Assembly (NCBI GenBank): GCA_965153355.1
Contig: OZ231127.1
Location: forward strand, 25,668,001-25,732,000
DNA: 64,000 nucleotides
Reading direction: 5' to 3'
Source of the DNA: Flaccisagitta enflata
Lineage: Eukaryota; Chaetognatha; Sagittoidea; Aphragmophora
In this document: positions 1 to 11,059 of the stretch, one piece after another
Layout of the letters: every line of letters starts with the position of its first letter
Numbering within the stretch: the first letter of the stretch is position 1
Notes under the pieces: model-generated
What the model was told of the DNA's origin: nothing
Seen by the model: only the letters and a program-made list of their open reading frames with translations
Databases searched by the model: none
Position numbers and translations under genes: made by a program

Positions 1-243
1 CGGACGGAAGGCCAGACTGACCAATGGGAAAAAAAAGAATCGCAAAAAAAGAGGTATTAATTCACGAGACAAGCGATCACAAATCTTGACTTCATTAAAT
101 GCAGTATCGACTTATAAACTGACAAACTGGAACTGTGTTTAAAGCAAATGAGCATGATAGTATTTAAAAGCACAAATGTTGCATAATTTTCTCGTAAGTC
201 GAACCTATGATTCCGTGCGATTCTATGTAAAGGCCCGTTGCAG

Positions 244-382
244 TTGTGTAATGGGACGGGAATGTTTTTGTGACGAAGGGTGGAATGTTGCCGCGCGACG
301 CGTAGACACCAATACTCTGTTATGCAATGTGTCACAAGATTGTCCCAGCGAGTTGATAGATGAAAATAATATCGGGGCATAG
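244..382 (+). CDS. Possible terminal exon of a cysteine-rich (EGF-like) protein
   Basis: A short open stretch begins after a possible splice acceptor (cccgttgcag, ending at 243) and stops with TAG at 380-382. It encodes a cysteine-rich segment including CFCDEGW, which resembles the C-x-C-x2-G-W end of an EGF-like module, then more cysteines and an acidic tail. A consensus AATAAA lies at 423-428, about 41 bases after the stop, as expected for a last exon. The upstream exons would be outside the window. Against it: the segment is only about 46 codons, and it lies inside what should be the first intron of the opposite-strand ENPP gene. It could be a nested or overlapping gene, or a chance reading frame. 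Confidence 0.3.
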
Positions 383-479
383 TTCAACAAAATCATCAAT
401 TAGTAAAATTCAGTTAAGTATCAATAAATTATCAAATGATACTCATCAGAAAAGCTGACACAAATTTCATAACACACAT

Positions 480-480
<1 letters not shown>

Positions 481-544
<64 letters not shown>

Positions 545-580
545 AACAAACAAACAAACAAACAAACAAACAAACAAACA
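481..580. repeat. (CA)n followed by (CAAA)n microsatellite
   Basis: About 30 CA dinucleotides run straight into about ten AAAC tetranucleotides. The tract lies within the presumed first intron of the ENPP gene, about 60 bases beyond its splice donor. Confidence 0.95.
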
Positions 581-637
581 CTCATGTTCACGCTATTTCT
601 ATTTGCAACACAGGCTCCTCCGTCAAAAGTAAAACAC

Positions 638-859
638 CTGTAATCTATCGAAATTCGGTAGTTGGAGTTGGTATTTATCTCTGTATTGTTGACTAAGGTA
701 ATCCCAACGAAATCCATCAAACGACAACAACAACACTTGACTCCGTCGCGCTTTTGTCGTCCCTCCCGCGAGTTTGATCGCCGACAACAATAAAAGTGAT
801 AATGATAATAAGAACGCCGAGTTGTTGATCTGAGTGAAGGAGGATAGTACGAGAAACAT
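638..859 (-). CDS. First coding exon of ectonucleotide pyrophosphatase/phosphodiesterase (ENPP family), partial gene
   Basis: Translated on the minus strand from ATG at 859-857, the exon gives an N-terminal hydrophobic stretch typical of a signal peptide or signal anchor (LLSLSLLLLSAIKLAGG). It is followed by VLLLSFDGFRWDYL and, about 14 residues later, LPNFDRLQ. In ENPP enzymes the first aspartate of the SFDGFRWDYL motif is a zinc ligand, and a (T)PNFDxL motif follows it. These enzymes hydrolyse extracellular nucleotide phosphodiesters or lysophospholipids at the cell surface or after secretion. The frame hits a stop four codons past LQ, and a donor (CAG|GTGTTT, GT at 637-636) lies exactly after LQ, so the exon ends at 638. 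The catalytic threonine and the rest of the protein must lie left of the window, because no matching exon is visible in 1-636. The ENPP subtype cannot be told from this exon. Confidence 0.8.
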
Positions 860-1013
860 CACAGAAAAAAGTAAGAAGGGTTACTTTTAGACTTCCTAGA
901 TAAACCTGAAATATACATAAGTTAATGTCATAAGTATAGATAAATCATAAAATCATTTGGAAAAAAGTAGAAGGAACGAAGTTTCCTTCGGCCTTCGACC
1001 TGCAGAGCTTTTT

Positions 1014-1197
1014 TAGTTGCGGACACGCAACTCTATAAGAGGCTTTGTCCGTCCGTCCGTCGGTCCGTCGGTCGGTCCGTGAACACGAGTCGAAAAGTGT
1101 CTGTCGGTCCATAATGATTGAGTTGAAAAGTGGGAAAACGCGCATATCCGCCCCTGCCCACCCGTCCGCAACTGATGGCCGTGTATCCGGCCTTGTT
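1014..1197 (-). mobile_element. HINE-like element, class 1, hairpin type AGTTGCGGA
   Basis: Read on the minus strand it runs from CAAGGCCGGATACACGGCC to a hairpin AGTTGCGTGTCCGCAACT followed by an A-run. The subterminal AGTTGCGGA at the first end equals the reverse complement of the hairpin's 3' arm. A (GTCN)n tract lies next to the hairpin. Confidence 0.85.
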
Positions 1198-1516
1198 GAT
1201 TTCCCTTTTTCTCATGGGGCGTTTGGGCAAGTTGATCACTTTTTGAGGCCAAATGATACTACGCATGAAATTAAAAGCTATGAAAGAGCTATTTCTCCTC
1301 TTTCAGATGACGTCAAGCAGAATTCTCTGCGATCGATAGTTTTGGAGCTATGATTTTTTTTTCAATCTTTTTTTATTTTTCCGCATTTTCCCCGATGATC
1401 AATATTATTCATTGATCCTTATTTTGGGCCCTCTGTAATAGCAAAGATAAGTCAACATGTTACTCTGACTTTTATGACGCTAGCTTCTTATCCTGCTTGC
1501 TCAAGGTTTTTGATGA

Positions 1517-1929
<413 letters not shown>

Positions 1930-1934
<5 letters not shown>

Positions 1935-2156
1935 TTACGACTGTTTTCCTACGGCGATTAGTCGCCTTTATTGGTAAGTATAAGTAAAGTGATTGAGTAT
2001 TAATGATACTATCTTCGTACTTTTTTGGAGGATTGACCAACGTTTAGATATGATGATGAAACCATGTCCAAAGAGGTTTATTCTTGGCAAGATGAAAGAG
2101 AAGAAAGTGAAGCTTCTAAATTTTGCAGCGAGAGGGAAGGGTTCTTTAAGAAGAAA
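1930..2156. other. Intergenic stretch, nothing recognised
   Basis: Between the (CT)n tract and the next element I see no gene-like frame, splice pattern or repeat. Confidence 0.5.
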
Positions 2157-2751
2157 CAAGGCCAACACCTACACTTTTTTTTTATAAGAACCTAGTTTAT
2201 AAGAACATCAAGGCTTCGAATGGCCCCAAAATCAAGAACATCTTAAGAATATATGAAGGCTTCGTTTTGGGTGAAAATTTTGTTGCTAATGATAATATTT
2301 AAGAAACATTATTAAAACACCCAAATGCTAATATAATAGGAATAAGATCTTATCATTTTGAAGATAAATACTATAGAAATATCTCCTGTTTTGTAATTTA
2401 ATACTTATTTTAGCAATTATTGATAAATACATATTAAGTGATATTAAATAATATTAGATTATAAGGTTTAAATATATTTTATATAGTATTTAGAATTAAG
2501 AACGTTTTAAGAACGTTAAAGGCTTGATTTGGCTTCAAAAATAAGAACATGAAGCCTTCGAAAAAAAAATGACGTTCTTATAAAAAAAAAGTGTATAAGT
2601 CGCGTGTGAGACTTACAGATTAACTTAGAATGACTCACTATACTTTCAAATGACTTTAAATGACTTAAAGAAATAAAATTGATAAAAAAAGTAAAAGTGT
2701 GACGGATGGACGGACGGACAAAGCGGGTTGTAGAGTCGCGTGCACGCGACT
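2157..2751 (+). mobile_element. HINE-like element, class 2, split by a Tc1/mariner-type MITE
   Basis: It starts CAAGGCCAACACCTA, is interrupted by a 422-bp MITE, resumes TAAGTCGCGTG, continues through tandem ACTTAGAATG-like units and a (GACG)n tract, and ends at the perfect palindrome AGTCGCGTGCACGCGACT followed by AAAAA. The uninterrupted class 2 copies at 48059 and 61859 show the same start without the MITE. Confidence 0.85.
2172..2593. mobile_element. MITE with TA target duplication (Tc1/mariner type)
   Basis: Terminal inverted repeats of 20 bp (CACTTTTTTTTTATAAGAAC and its complement) bound a 422-bp AT-rich element with no coding frame. TA lies on both sides (2170-2171, 2594-2595), and removing the element plus one TA restores the class 2 HINE start seen elsewhere in the window. 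Confidence 0.85.
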
Positions 2752-3320
2752 AAAAATCTTTAAGAAGAAAAAATCCTTAAGAAGAAAAAATATATTCTTG
2801 ACGTTTATATTTATTTTATTTACTTGCACAGAAAATTTTTTCTCGCTTGATAATGGCTCTAAAATATTGCGACAGCAGAATTGCCAAAACCGCGATTTTC
2901 TATTCTTTTCTCTCTGTCACTGATATGCTTTGGGGTGAAATAAAGTAGGTAATGGAATCAAGATATCTTGGTTCCAACGACCGAATCTTTTTTCTGCGTG
3001 ATTCATAGAATTCCCTCTGAAAATCTGAATCATACAAGAAACAATATTCTTTATCCTTTTAGTCTGCATAAATTTGGCAAGTTATTTCAATACAAAGCAC
3101 CTCTAAAACGATACATTCCCTTTCCGTCACAAGATTTCTTTTCGGGCATTTGAGGGCAGTTTAAAACTCCTGCAGCTGCAAAACGAGGCATACCGGCTAT
3201 CATGTAGGAGACGTCCCGCGCTTGTACTTCCCAAAAATCCCTCAGAACCCATAAGTCTTAGCAGACTCAGGCGGGAAAATATAGAGTCCAAAACACACCT
3301 AGACTTAACCATAACGCTAA
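2752..3320. other. AT-rich intergenic DNA, nothing recognised
   Basis: No supported coding frame, RNA gene or repeat end is visible. Confidence 0.5.
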
Positions 3321-3928
3321 ACTAACACCTCTTCCATAATTAGGCGAACTGGGATGAAAATGCGTTGTTTAAGGGTTGATGAATACAAGTATGATCAATT
3401 CAAACAATGTAAATCATCAACATCGGTATATTTCATCAACATAATGCAAAAATTGACTCAAAAATGCAAACAGCTATCTCCTTATCAGCTCAATTATTCA
3501 AATTAGCGAAAGGTCGCGTAAGGGCCCTCTCTCGCTTTGATTTCAATATGTCCCCTTCTTTTCCTGGGCTTTTGTCAGTTTACGCGACCTTCCCTGGAAT
3601 TCCTTCTCCGCCACTGACTGTATCAACTAACCACATTGCGCGATATATGGCGTTTTTTTTACATCCCATCTTATCAAAATGCTGGAGGGTATACATCTTC
3701 CCCTTTGAAAAATTTTCACTGTAGAAATCGGCACTAATTTGACGCCGCAATGCCGGTAAAAGACCCCCCATCTTGCCCTACATGGAGGAAAGTCCCCTAC
3801 TTCAATTTTCTATGTCAAAGTACTACGTCTTAGCTATCTCTGTGTCAAATTTCACCACTCTGAGTGCATTTTTACTATCTATTTGGATAATTTTTTCCAG
3901 TTCGCCTAATTATGGAAGGGGTGTTAGT
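3321..3928. mobile_element. Inverted-repeat (MITE-like) element, about 608 bp
   Basis: The ends ACTAACACCTCTTCCATAAT and the complementary ATTATGGAAGGGGTGTTAGT match with one mismatch, and the match extends inward through AGGCGAACTGG. There is no clear target duplication and no coding frame inside. Confidence 0.7.
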
Positions 3929-4386
3929 CTCTGACCCTACTCCTCCGTCCCCATCCCCCACCCTACCCTCCGTAACTTGCACTTATTATTCGCTTGCGAG
4001 TGGTCCACTATGAAAAAACAAAAGCAAAAGCACAGGAAATTATGTGCATGGAAACCGACTTACCTTTTCCGAGAGATGATTGAGCATGTTCAAAAACTAA
4101 GAAAAAATATTTCTTGAAGTGAAACTTGATTTTTTTTTCGTTTCCGTCTATGAAAGTTGTAATTGTGCCGTTTTATTTATTACTTTTATGAAAGAAAAAA
4201 TGAGTTTGAAAACAAACAAAAATTGCTTAATCGTGCGTGGTAAAATGATCAAGTGAGTGGATAAGAAAGTAGGCGATGACACTTTTGTTTCGAAAAGAGA
4301 AAAAAAAAGTCTTATTTGTTCATCACTTCATCACTCGTCAGCTCTCTTTGTGCATATGATGTGTGGAACCCAGATCCCGAGAGATT

Positions 4387-4388
<2 letters not shown>
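3929..4388. other. Intergenic stretch, nothing recognised
   Basis: No supported gene or repeat is visible. Confidence 0.45.

Positions 4389-4431
<43 letters not shown>
4389..4431. repeat. (GA)n microsatellite
   Basis: About 20 GA units lie just before the HINE at 4467. Confidence 0.95.
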
Positions 4432-4436
<5 letters not shown>

Positions 4437-4466
4437 CAGACAAACAAGGTGCCAGATGGAGACAAA

Positions 4467-4642
4467 CAAGGCCGGATACACGGCCACCAGTTGCGGACGG
4501 GTGGGCAGGGGCGGAAATGCGCGTTTTCCCACTTTTTGACTCGATCACCTCTACGGACCAACCAACCGACCAACCGAACGACCAACCGACCGACCGACCG
4601 ACCGACGGACAAAGCCTCTTATAGAGTTGCGTGTCCGCAACT
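4467..4642 (+). mobile_element. HINE-like element, class 1, hairpin type AGTTGCGGA
   Basis: This is a complete 176-bp copy. The start is CAAGGCCGGATACACGGCC with subterminal AGTTGCGGA, then GGTGGGCAGGGGC, then a run of GACCAACC/GACC tetranucleotides. The end is TATAGAG, the hairpin AGTTGCGTGTCCGCAACT and AAAAAG. Confidence 0.88.
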
Positions 4643-4759
4643 AAAAAGAGACAGGAAAACAGATGGACAATAGAGAATTAGACTAACAGCCCGTATAGTA
4701 TAGTATAGTATAGTAGGACCTAAAGCAAAGAAAAGAGACCTTAGCCAGAGACAAATATA

Positions 4760-5360
4760 ACAGGGTGTGCATAAAATTTGGCAAAAACATTAGGGCACAA
4801 AAACCACTCTTTTTGATGGCCTAGTAACATAAAATTTGGGATGAAGCCTCTTAATTGTTGTAGATGTTAGAATGTGCAGTTTTCCATAAGAAAAATCTTG
4901 GGTTAGAACAGGAATGACTTATGCTCTGGTCAAATTTTCCCATTTCACTGATTTTTTACCAGTAAAACAAAGCTAAGGATATCAATCATTAAGCTTAATG
5001 ATACATCCAAATCAGTACCCTAAAGTGGTCAATTCATTGAGGGGTAATCATCATAGAAGCAATACAGTCATTTTAACTCAAAATTGACTTAAAACAATTG
5101 TAAAAAATCAACTAAAACAATTTGAAAGTCAGTTTCAATTTCATTTTGTTCATCAGAATTTTTTTTTCCATGACCACTCTAAATGGACCTTTCCTCCCCT
5201 CCAGTGATTTCAATTCATGAAATCTTGCAACCTGTGGGCAAAGAGATTTATGAAACTATCCAACCCTCATATCAAAGCTATATTTTGATTAAAAAAATCA
5301 TTTGAAAGCAGTTTTAGATTGTTCTTAGTAAAATTTTGCCAAATTTTTTGCACATCCTGT
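4760..5360. mobile_element. Inverted-repeat element with ACAGGGTGTGC ends and TA flanks
   Basis: ACAGGGTGTGCATAAAATTT at the left pairs imperfectly with AAATTTTTTGCACATCCTGT at the right, with TA on both sides (4758-4759 and 5361-5362). No coding frame lies inside, so it is a non-autonomous Tc1/mariner-like or foldback element. Confidence 0.65.
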
Positions 5361-5362
5361 TA

Positions 5363-7040
5363 CAAAAACAGTGGCAGATACAAAAGAAGAGAGAGAGAGA
5401 GAGAGAGACAGACAGAGAGACAGACAGACAGAGATAGACAAACATAGACAAGGACAGGCTGAGACAGAGACAAACATAGAGAAAAATCAAAAGGCAATCT
5501 TCAAGTGAGGCGATTAAAAACCGATAATTAAGTTTTTTACTACTTTAAAAAAATAAAATTTTCTTTAAAGAAATATTCGGAATGCGGGGTCGTCATTCAC
5601 GAGTGAACATTATTACATTAAGTGATTGTTGGCAACGAGGCCGCGATCGCCTTCGCTTACTTTGGCATTAATTTAACTCTTTCGGGAACAAAAACAATAG
5701 AAGAGTTCACATCTCGGTTATAGCTTTGCCGCCTTTGCGTGAACTCTTCCTTGAGTAGCTCGGCCCTTAGACAACTTAATTGGACAATGTGGACATGAAG
5801 ATATTCTTATGTCCAATCATCACAACTGCCGGGCCCAGCGCTAAGTGCAAACATCACCTTTGTATGAACAAGTGAGAGTTATGACTTTTGACGGATCCTC
5901 GCGTGAAATGTAACGCCGTGAAGGACGGATAGATCAATTATGGAGATGGCGTGATCATCGATGACGCATCTAAAGTGAGATAATTGACTTTGATTTTGCT
6001 AAAACACGCCGAAAGAGATAACTCGTCAAAACCAGTGATAAAAATGAAAATGGAAAAAAAAAGAAATAACCGCCGAACTTTTTTTCCCAATCAAGATAAA
6101 GCGTTAACTCGCGCATTGAGAGTTTGAGATGCTTTACAATTACAGGGCCGGATTGAGTTGGGTAGTTATCTAGTTCCAATCCACAGTGCTTGAGGTAGAT
6201 AAACTGTTAGATAGACAACAATCAAGATACATGGTTGCAAGACTTGCTCGCTAGCATAAATCAGTCATGTGCCACCATCGTCACCACCTCCATCGATTTT
6301 GTGCTCATTTCCATATATCTCATCGCAATGACAAGTAGTCTTCTATCGGCTAAATTGTGTGCCAAGAGGCACTTGAAAAGACTTTTTTGCTGAAATGCTG
6401 ATGGCATCTCCGCAATGTTGAGACTAGCATCATTCTGATCGCTTATCGCTTTATCCTGTCCTAGCTGCGCAACGTGAAGAAACGGGAAAGACGATTCTCT
6501 GATGAAAAAAAAAAGAAAGAAAAAAAGTCATAGGACAAAATCCATTTTCCCTCAAGTTCGAAAAAGTGGATTTTTCCTGCTTGACTAAAAAAAAAAACCC
6601 GAATCTTTTATGCTCATGGCAGATGATCATCAATATCCATTTTGATTGTTTGGCACGGGTCAAAGTACATTCCGCCATGGAGTTAACAGTTTTTTTCAGG
6701 GGTTGGGATTTTTGTGGATGTTATGTGGATATTTTGGATTAAATGCTGCACTGTAGGGTTGCAGTCTCTTAATCATTGATTAATTTTGCTATGCGTTACC
6801 AAAGCTATCTGATTTTGACGTCCTCATTTCAGATATGCAGATGGCTAAAAACAACCTTTCTTTTCCCTTTCTTGTTCCTTCCCGCACATGACAGAATCAC
6901 TTTAACTCAGAGGCAGTTTTCTCACGTTGCTTCTCTTTCCTCTTCTCTCGAGCAAGTAAAACCACGAGGACTGGGCTTGAGTCGCTCTCCGTGTGCTTTT
7001 CTGAATTGAATCCTTTGGCTTGTGTTTTCTTCTGCCCTTT

Positions 7041-7041
<1 letters not shown>
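5363..7041. other. Intergenic DNA without recognised genes
   Basis: A GA/GACA-rich tract lies at about 5387-5470. The rest has mixed composition, and I could not support any exon, RNA gene or transposon end in it. Confidence 0.5.

Positions 7042-7127
<86 letters not shown>
7042..7127. repeat. (CT)n microsatellite
   Basis: About 43 uninterrupted CT units are followed by T-rich sequence. Confidence 0.97.
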
Positions 7128-7134
<7 letters not shown>

Positions 7135-7479
7135 CTTTTCGGTTTTCCGTCTCTCTCCTTGGCTCTTTCTTCGTCTTTGGTTGTTGCTGTTTTCCTTATT
7201 CTTTTCTCTTCTTCCTCGGATGTGTGTTTCTCTTAACAGTTCTCTGCTCTTTTGCTCTGCCTTTCCAGCTCACGTGTTGTCGACGTTCGTTCTCCTTTCA
7301 GACTAACTGCTGTTTGAACAGTCTGTTATCCTCTTAAAAATTCGCAGTTTCTCGTCTCGTCTTCAAGAGTCCGTATGTTTTCCAAACCTTTCTGATCTTT
7401 TGGTTTCTACGTCTCGGGCTCAGCTCAGCCTTCGTAGGCATAGGACACCTCTACTTCACGTTAGCTAAACTCTACAAGA

Positions 7480-7722
7480 TGCGTTTGTCCGTCTGTCCGT
7501 CCATCCATCCGTCTGCCCGTTCTTTTGTCTGTCCATCTGTCTGTTGGTCCGTCCGTCCGACCATCTGTCCAAACATTGGTCCGTCCGTAAGCACGGGTCG
7601 AAAAGTGGTAAAAGGAGCGTTGAAGATGCTTGTGTTTGTGTAGGGTGGGGGGGGGGTGGCGTGTGGATGGGCCATGGCATGGGGGTTGGGCGCCTCTACC
7701 CACCCATTCGCGACAAAATTGT
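7480..7722 (-). mobile_element. Degenerate HINE-like element with (GTCY)n
   Basis: GATGCG next to a (GTCCGTCT)n tract, then GGTCGAAAAGTGG and a CCCACCCATTCGCGACAAAATTG tail, follow the class 3 element order. The hairpin and the CAAG end have decayed. Confidence 0.5.
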
Positions 7723-7724
7723 TA

Positions 7725-8593
7725 CTTTTTTTAAAAGAACTAAGTTTATAAGAACATTAGGCTTGAAATCCTTGAAACTTAGTAGTAAAGTTAGTAGTAA
7801 GTAATAGTTAAGAACATTGCTAAGAATATTGAAACGCTTTATATTTGGTCAGAAAATTTTTTTGACTATTTTTTTGACTATTAATTTTTTTGACTATTAA
7901 TTTTTTTGACTATTAATGCAAAAACTCGCGAATAAAGATTAAAAAAATGAGGTTGTTAAAAATTAAGCAGAAAATACTAGTTATACGAACCATAATACTT
8001 AAAACATATCTCTTATTATATACCCTACTATCATATATGTATACTATTATATTAAACTAAAAATCATATGTGTTAGATTAAGAACATTTAAAGAACTTTC
8101 AACTCATGAAAAACTTTAGATTTAAGAACATTGAAGGCTTGCCAAAAAAATGATGTTCTTATACACTCTTTTTTTTTATAAGAACGTCATTTTTTTTTCA
8201 AAGGCTTCATGTTCTTATTTTCAAAGATAAATGAAGCCTTCAACATTCTTAGAGCGTTTTTAATTTCAAGTATTATATTAAATATAGGAAATTGTATAAT
8301 ATATTATTACTCAATTATACCAAATATATTTCTTTTAAATACTGTTAAAACAAATACTAATCATTAAAGTCTGGGGATATTTTCATGACATTTATTTAAA
8401 AATTATAAAATATTATCTAAATTATACTAAAATTCAAGTGTTTTTTAATTTTTTCTTAATATTATCATAAGCAAAAATTTTTTCTCAAGATTTGAAGCCT
8501 TTATATATTCTTAAGATGTTCTTAATTTTGGGGCTATTTGAAGCCTTGACGTTCTTATAAACTAGGTTCTTATAAAAAAAAAGAGTGTAAGTG
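7725..8593. mobile_element. MITE of the TATAAGAAC family, carrying a second copy in its right end
   Basis: TTTATAAGAACATTAGGCTTG and later TTCTTATA match the MITE at 2172. The second, inverted copy (8164-8587) sits inside the right terminal repeat of this one: after it the sequence resumes TA-AGTG-TA. The outer copy is more diverged. Confidence 0.55.
8164..8587. mobile_element. MITE of the TATAAGAAC family, inverted copy
   Basis: The ends CACTCTTTTTTTTTATAAGA and their complement span 424 bp, flanked by TA (8162-8163, 8588-8589). It is the reverse of the copy at 2172-2593 and nearly the same length. Confidence 0.8.
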
Positions 8594-8723
8594 TACTTGA
8601 TGACGCAAAATTGGTCATGAAATTAATTTCTAGGTGTCATTACCACTGTCCACCGGAATTACTACCTACCACTTACAAAACCCTCTTGCTGGTAGTGCAT
8701 GCGGCCTTACACCTGTTATTTTT

Positions 8724-8888
8724 AGTCGCGTACTACGCGACTGTACACCCCGCTGTGTCGGTCCGTTGGTCGGTTGGCGTTTTTGAGCTTTTTGAGCATA
8801 CGGCTCCTGCCCAGATGCCCTAGTGACCTTCTCCAGCACTGCTCCTGCCCACCCGCACGCGACTTGGGTAGCCGTGTATCCGGCCTTG
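8724..8888 (-). mobile_element. HINE-like element, class 1, hairpin type AGTCGCGTGC
   Basis: On the minus strand: CAAGGCCGGATACACGGCTA, AAGTCGCGTGCGGGTGGGCA, two GGCAGGAGC-like blocks, a short GACC tract, then the hairpin AGTCGCGTAGTACGCGACT and AAAAA. Confidence 0.85.
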
Positions 8889-8969
8889 TTGTAACACCTG
8901 TGGTCCATTCCAAATTTTTACAGGACAGTCAGATATGGTGTGGTTTTCTGCTATTTATCTGCTACCTAG

Positions 8970-9170
8970 ACCCCGACGAATGCACAGCCAAACTCGGACA
9001 ACCTTAAGGTCGCATGTGCGACATCCATTCATTTCAATGTTAAATAGCAAGTCACCTAGAACTCAAGCAAGTTGTGTGACAATCTGTATGACATTCTGGT
9101 GGACATTTTGTGCGACATTTTGTGTGACACGATTTGTGCGACATTGCCTTTAAGAGAGCGATGGAGCGAC
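8970..9170. repeat. GTGYGACATT tandem region, left arm of an inverted pair
   Basis: Tandem TGTGYGACATT-like units follow a block containing AATGCACAGCCAAACT and TTAAGGTCGCATGTGCGACA. A reverse-complement relative lies at 11905-12090. Confidence 0.6.
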
Positions 9171-9645
9171 ATCTCACTTGAGCTCTCCAAATAATGCCCT
9201 ATGACATCAGCACTAATACTGATCGTTCATTATCCTTGGAATGGGAGGTTGGACAGAGAGAGAGAAAGAGAGAGAGCGAGAGAGAGAGAGAGTATTTGTT
9301 AGGACCAGACTATTTATATTTTCCATTCTATATCTTATAATTATATTTTATATTTCTTTTTATATTTCCATTTTAAATTTTCCATTAATATTTACCAGAC
9401 TATTTATATTTTCTGTTTGTAGCCATTACAATTGTTGATTCAAATTTATTGAAGGTAGCTTTTATCTTCTTCATTCTGTCTGTTTTCCTATCCATCGGTC
9501 TGTTTGTGTTGCCGCTCACTCTCCCTCTTCCCACAGACTTGGCTTTTTTTCTAGATGCACCAAAGCACCTACTTGACCATTAGTGTCTGTAGGTTGGTCG
9601 TTTACGCTAACCTTTGATGATCCACCTATTGGCCTACACATTGTT

Positions 9646-10543
9646 TAGTCGCGTGCTGCGCGACTCTTCACTCTACAGGGGCTTCAATCTCATTTGACAT
9701 GAAAAGAACCTATATTACGCAAAAATAAATCAACTTCTTGGTTTGATTTTTTTTCTCATAAAAGCACTACATATGACGTTTTTTGTGTCCAAATTTCATG
9801 GTACTGGGTCAATTAGTTTGAGAGATATCCTATTTTAAAGTGGAAGATGTCATGATGAGATGGGCGGATTTTTTTGACTTTGAGGTTGTGACCTTTCATC
9901 TTAAAACTGCTCTCATTTTTGAACGCTTTGAGCTACAGATGTGAAATTGGTCTTGAATGGCAGATAATTTCATCTTGTTTTTGTATATGAGAAAAGAGTC
10001 CTTTGAAATCTTATATTCAACATTTTTTTTTTTTGGGAAAAAACAATATTTGTTAGAGTTTTTCTAAGAATTTTGCTAAAATTTTTAAAGTTTTCGCCTA
10101 TAATTTAAAGTTATATGATAAATCCTGACAATTTCTTTGGGGAGTTACAATCTATCGCTTACCTGAAATCAAGCATCTGTGGCTCAAAGCACCTCAAATT
10201 TTATATGTTTTCTAAGTCAAAAGTAGCAAGAAAACAGCATTTTTTGTTGAATTCACTGCTTAACTTCAAATTTTGATTTCTGCCAAACTACAAGACCCAG
10301 TCCCATGAAATTTTGATACAAAAAACGTCATACATAGTGCTTTAATGGGAAAAAAAAATCACATTGAATAATAAATTAGTTTTTGCACAATATAGGTTCT
10401 TTTCATGTCAAATGAGATTGAAGACCCTGTACTTTGTTTTTGCGGTCTATGGCCTCACTGATACTGTCCTAATGAGCAATTGACTTCATATACAGCCACT
10501 GCCCACCCGCAGGCGACTGGGGTAGCCGTGTACCCGGCCTCGT
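9646..10543 (-). mobile_element. HINE-like element, class 1, split by a 754-bp foldback element
   Basis: The hairpin AGTCGCGTGCTGCGCGACT is at the left end. After the insertion the element resumes with GCGGTCTATGGCCTCACTG and ends CCACCCGCAGGCGACTGGGG...CCCGGCCTCG, matching the intact copy at 39718-39919. Confidence 0.8.
9676..10429. mobile_element. Foldback/MITE element with CAGGG ends and TA duplication
   Basis: CAGGGGCTTCAATCTCATTT at the left mirrors AAATGAGATTGAAGACCCTG at the right. The arms continue inward for roughly 100 bases or more, with AAAAGAACCTATATT and later ATGACGTTTTTTGTGTCCAA mirrored. TA flanks both ends (9674-9675, 10430-10431). It has no coding frame. Confidence 0.8.
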
Positions 10544-11059
10544 TTATAGACCCAGCCAAGCCCAGCCTCAAATATTTTATGAATTTATGCAAATTGCTGA
10601 ACATGCTCCTGGCTGATATTTCTAATTTTGAAGGAAATTACAGTAAATTTAAGAAAAAATACCAATATTTAAGTATTATTTTTCAGAATATTACAAAAAT
10701 TAATATCTTTTTTTTTTGATCAGAATTAAAAATTGTCAAAGATGTTTTCAATCTCATACTAAATTATTAGCTGAACAAGCATAACCCTCTGAGTTTTCAG
10801 GATTTTGATATTGACAGTAAAATTCAAATTTCTTATTATAACAATATCAATGCTTAGATACTATTATTTATAAGAATTTATTTACTATTGTATATAAGAA
10901 CTCATCTCTGTTCAAAAATCAAAGCATGAACAAAAAAATAGAAATACATCAAAACATTGAAACTCACTTTTAAAAGATTTGTCTTAGTTCAAGATAATAA
11001 TTTTATACCATTATCATAACATTACTTTGTACGAAGCTCGAATTGCTATGACATATTTT
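10544..11059. other. AT-rich intergenic DNA, nothing recognised
   Basis: No gene or repeat end could be supported. Confidence 0.45.
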
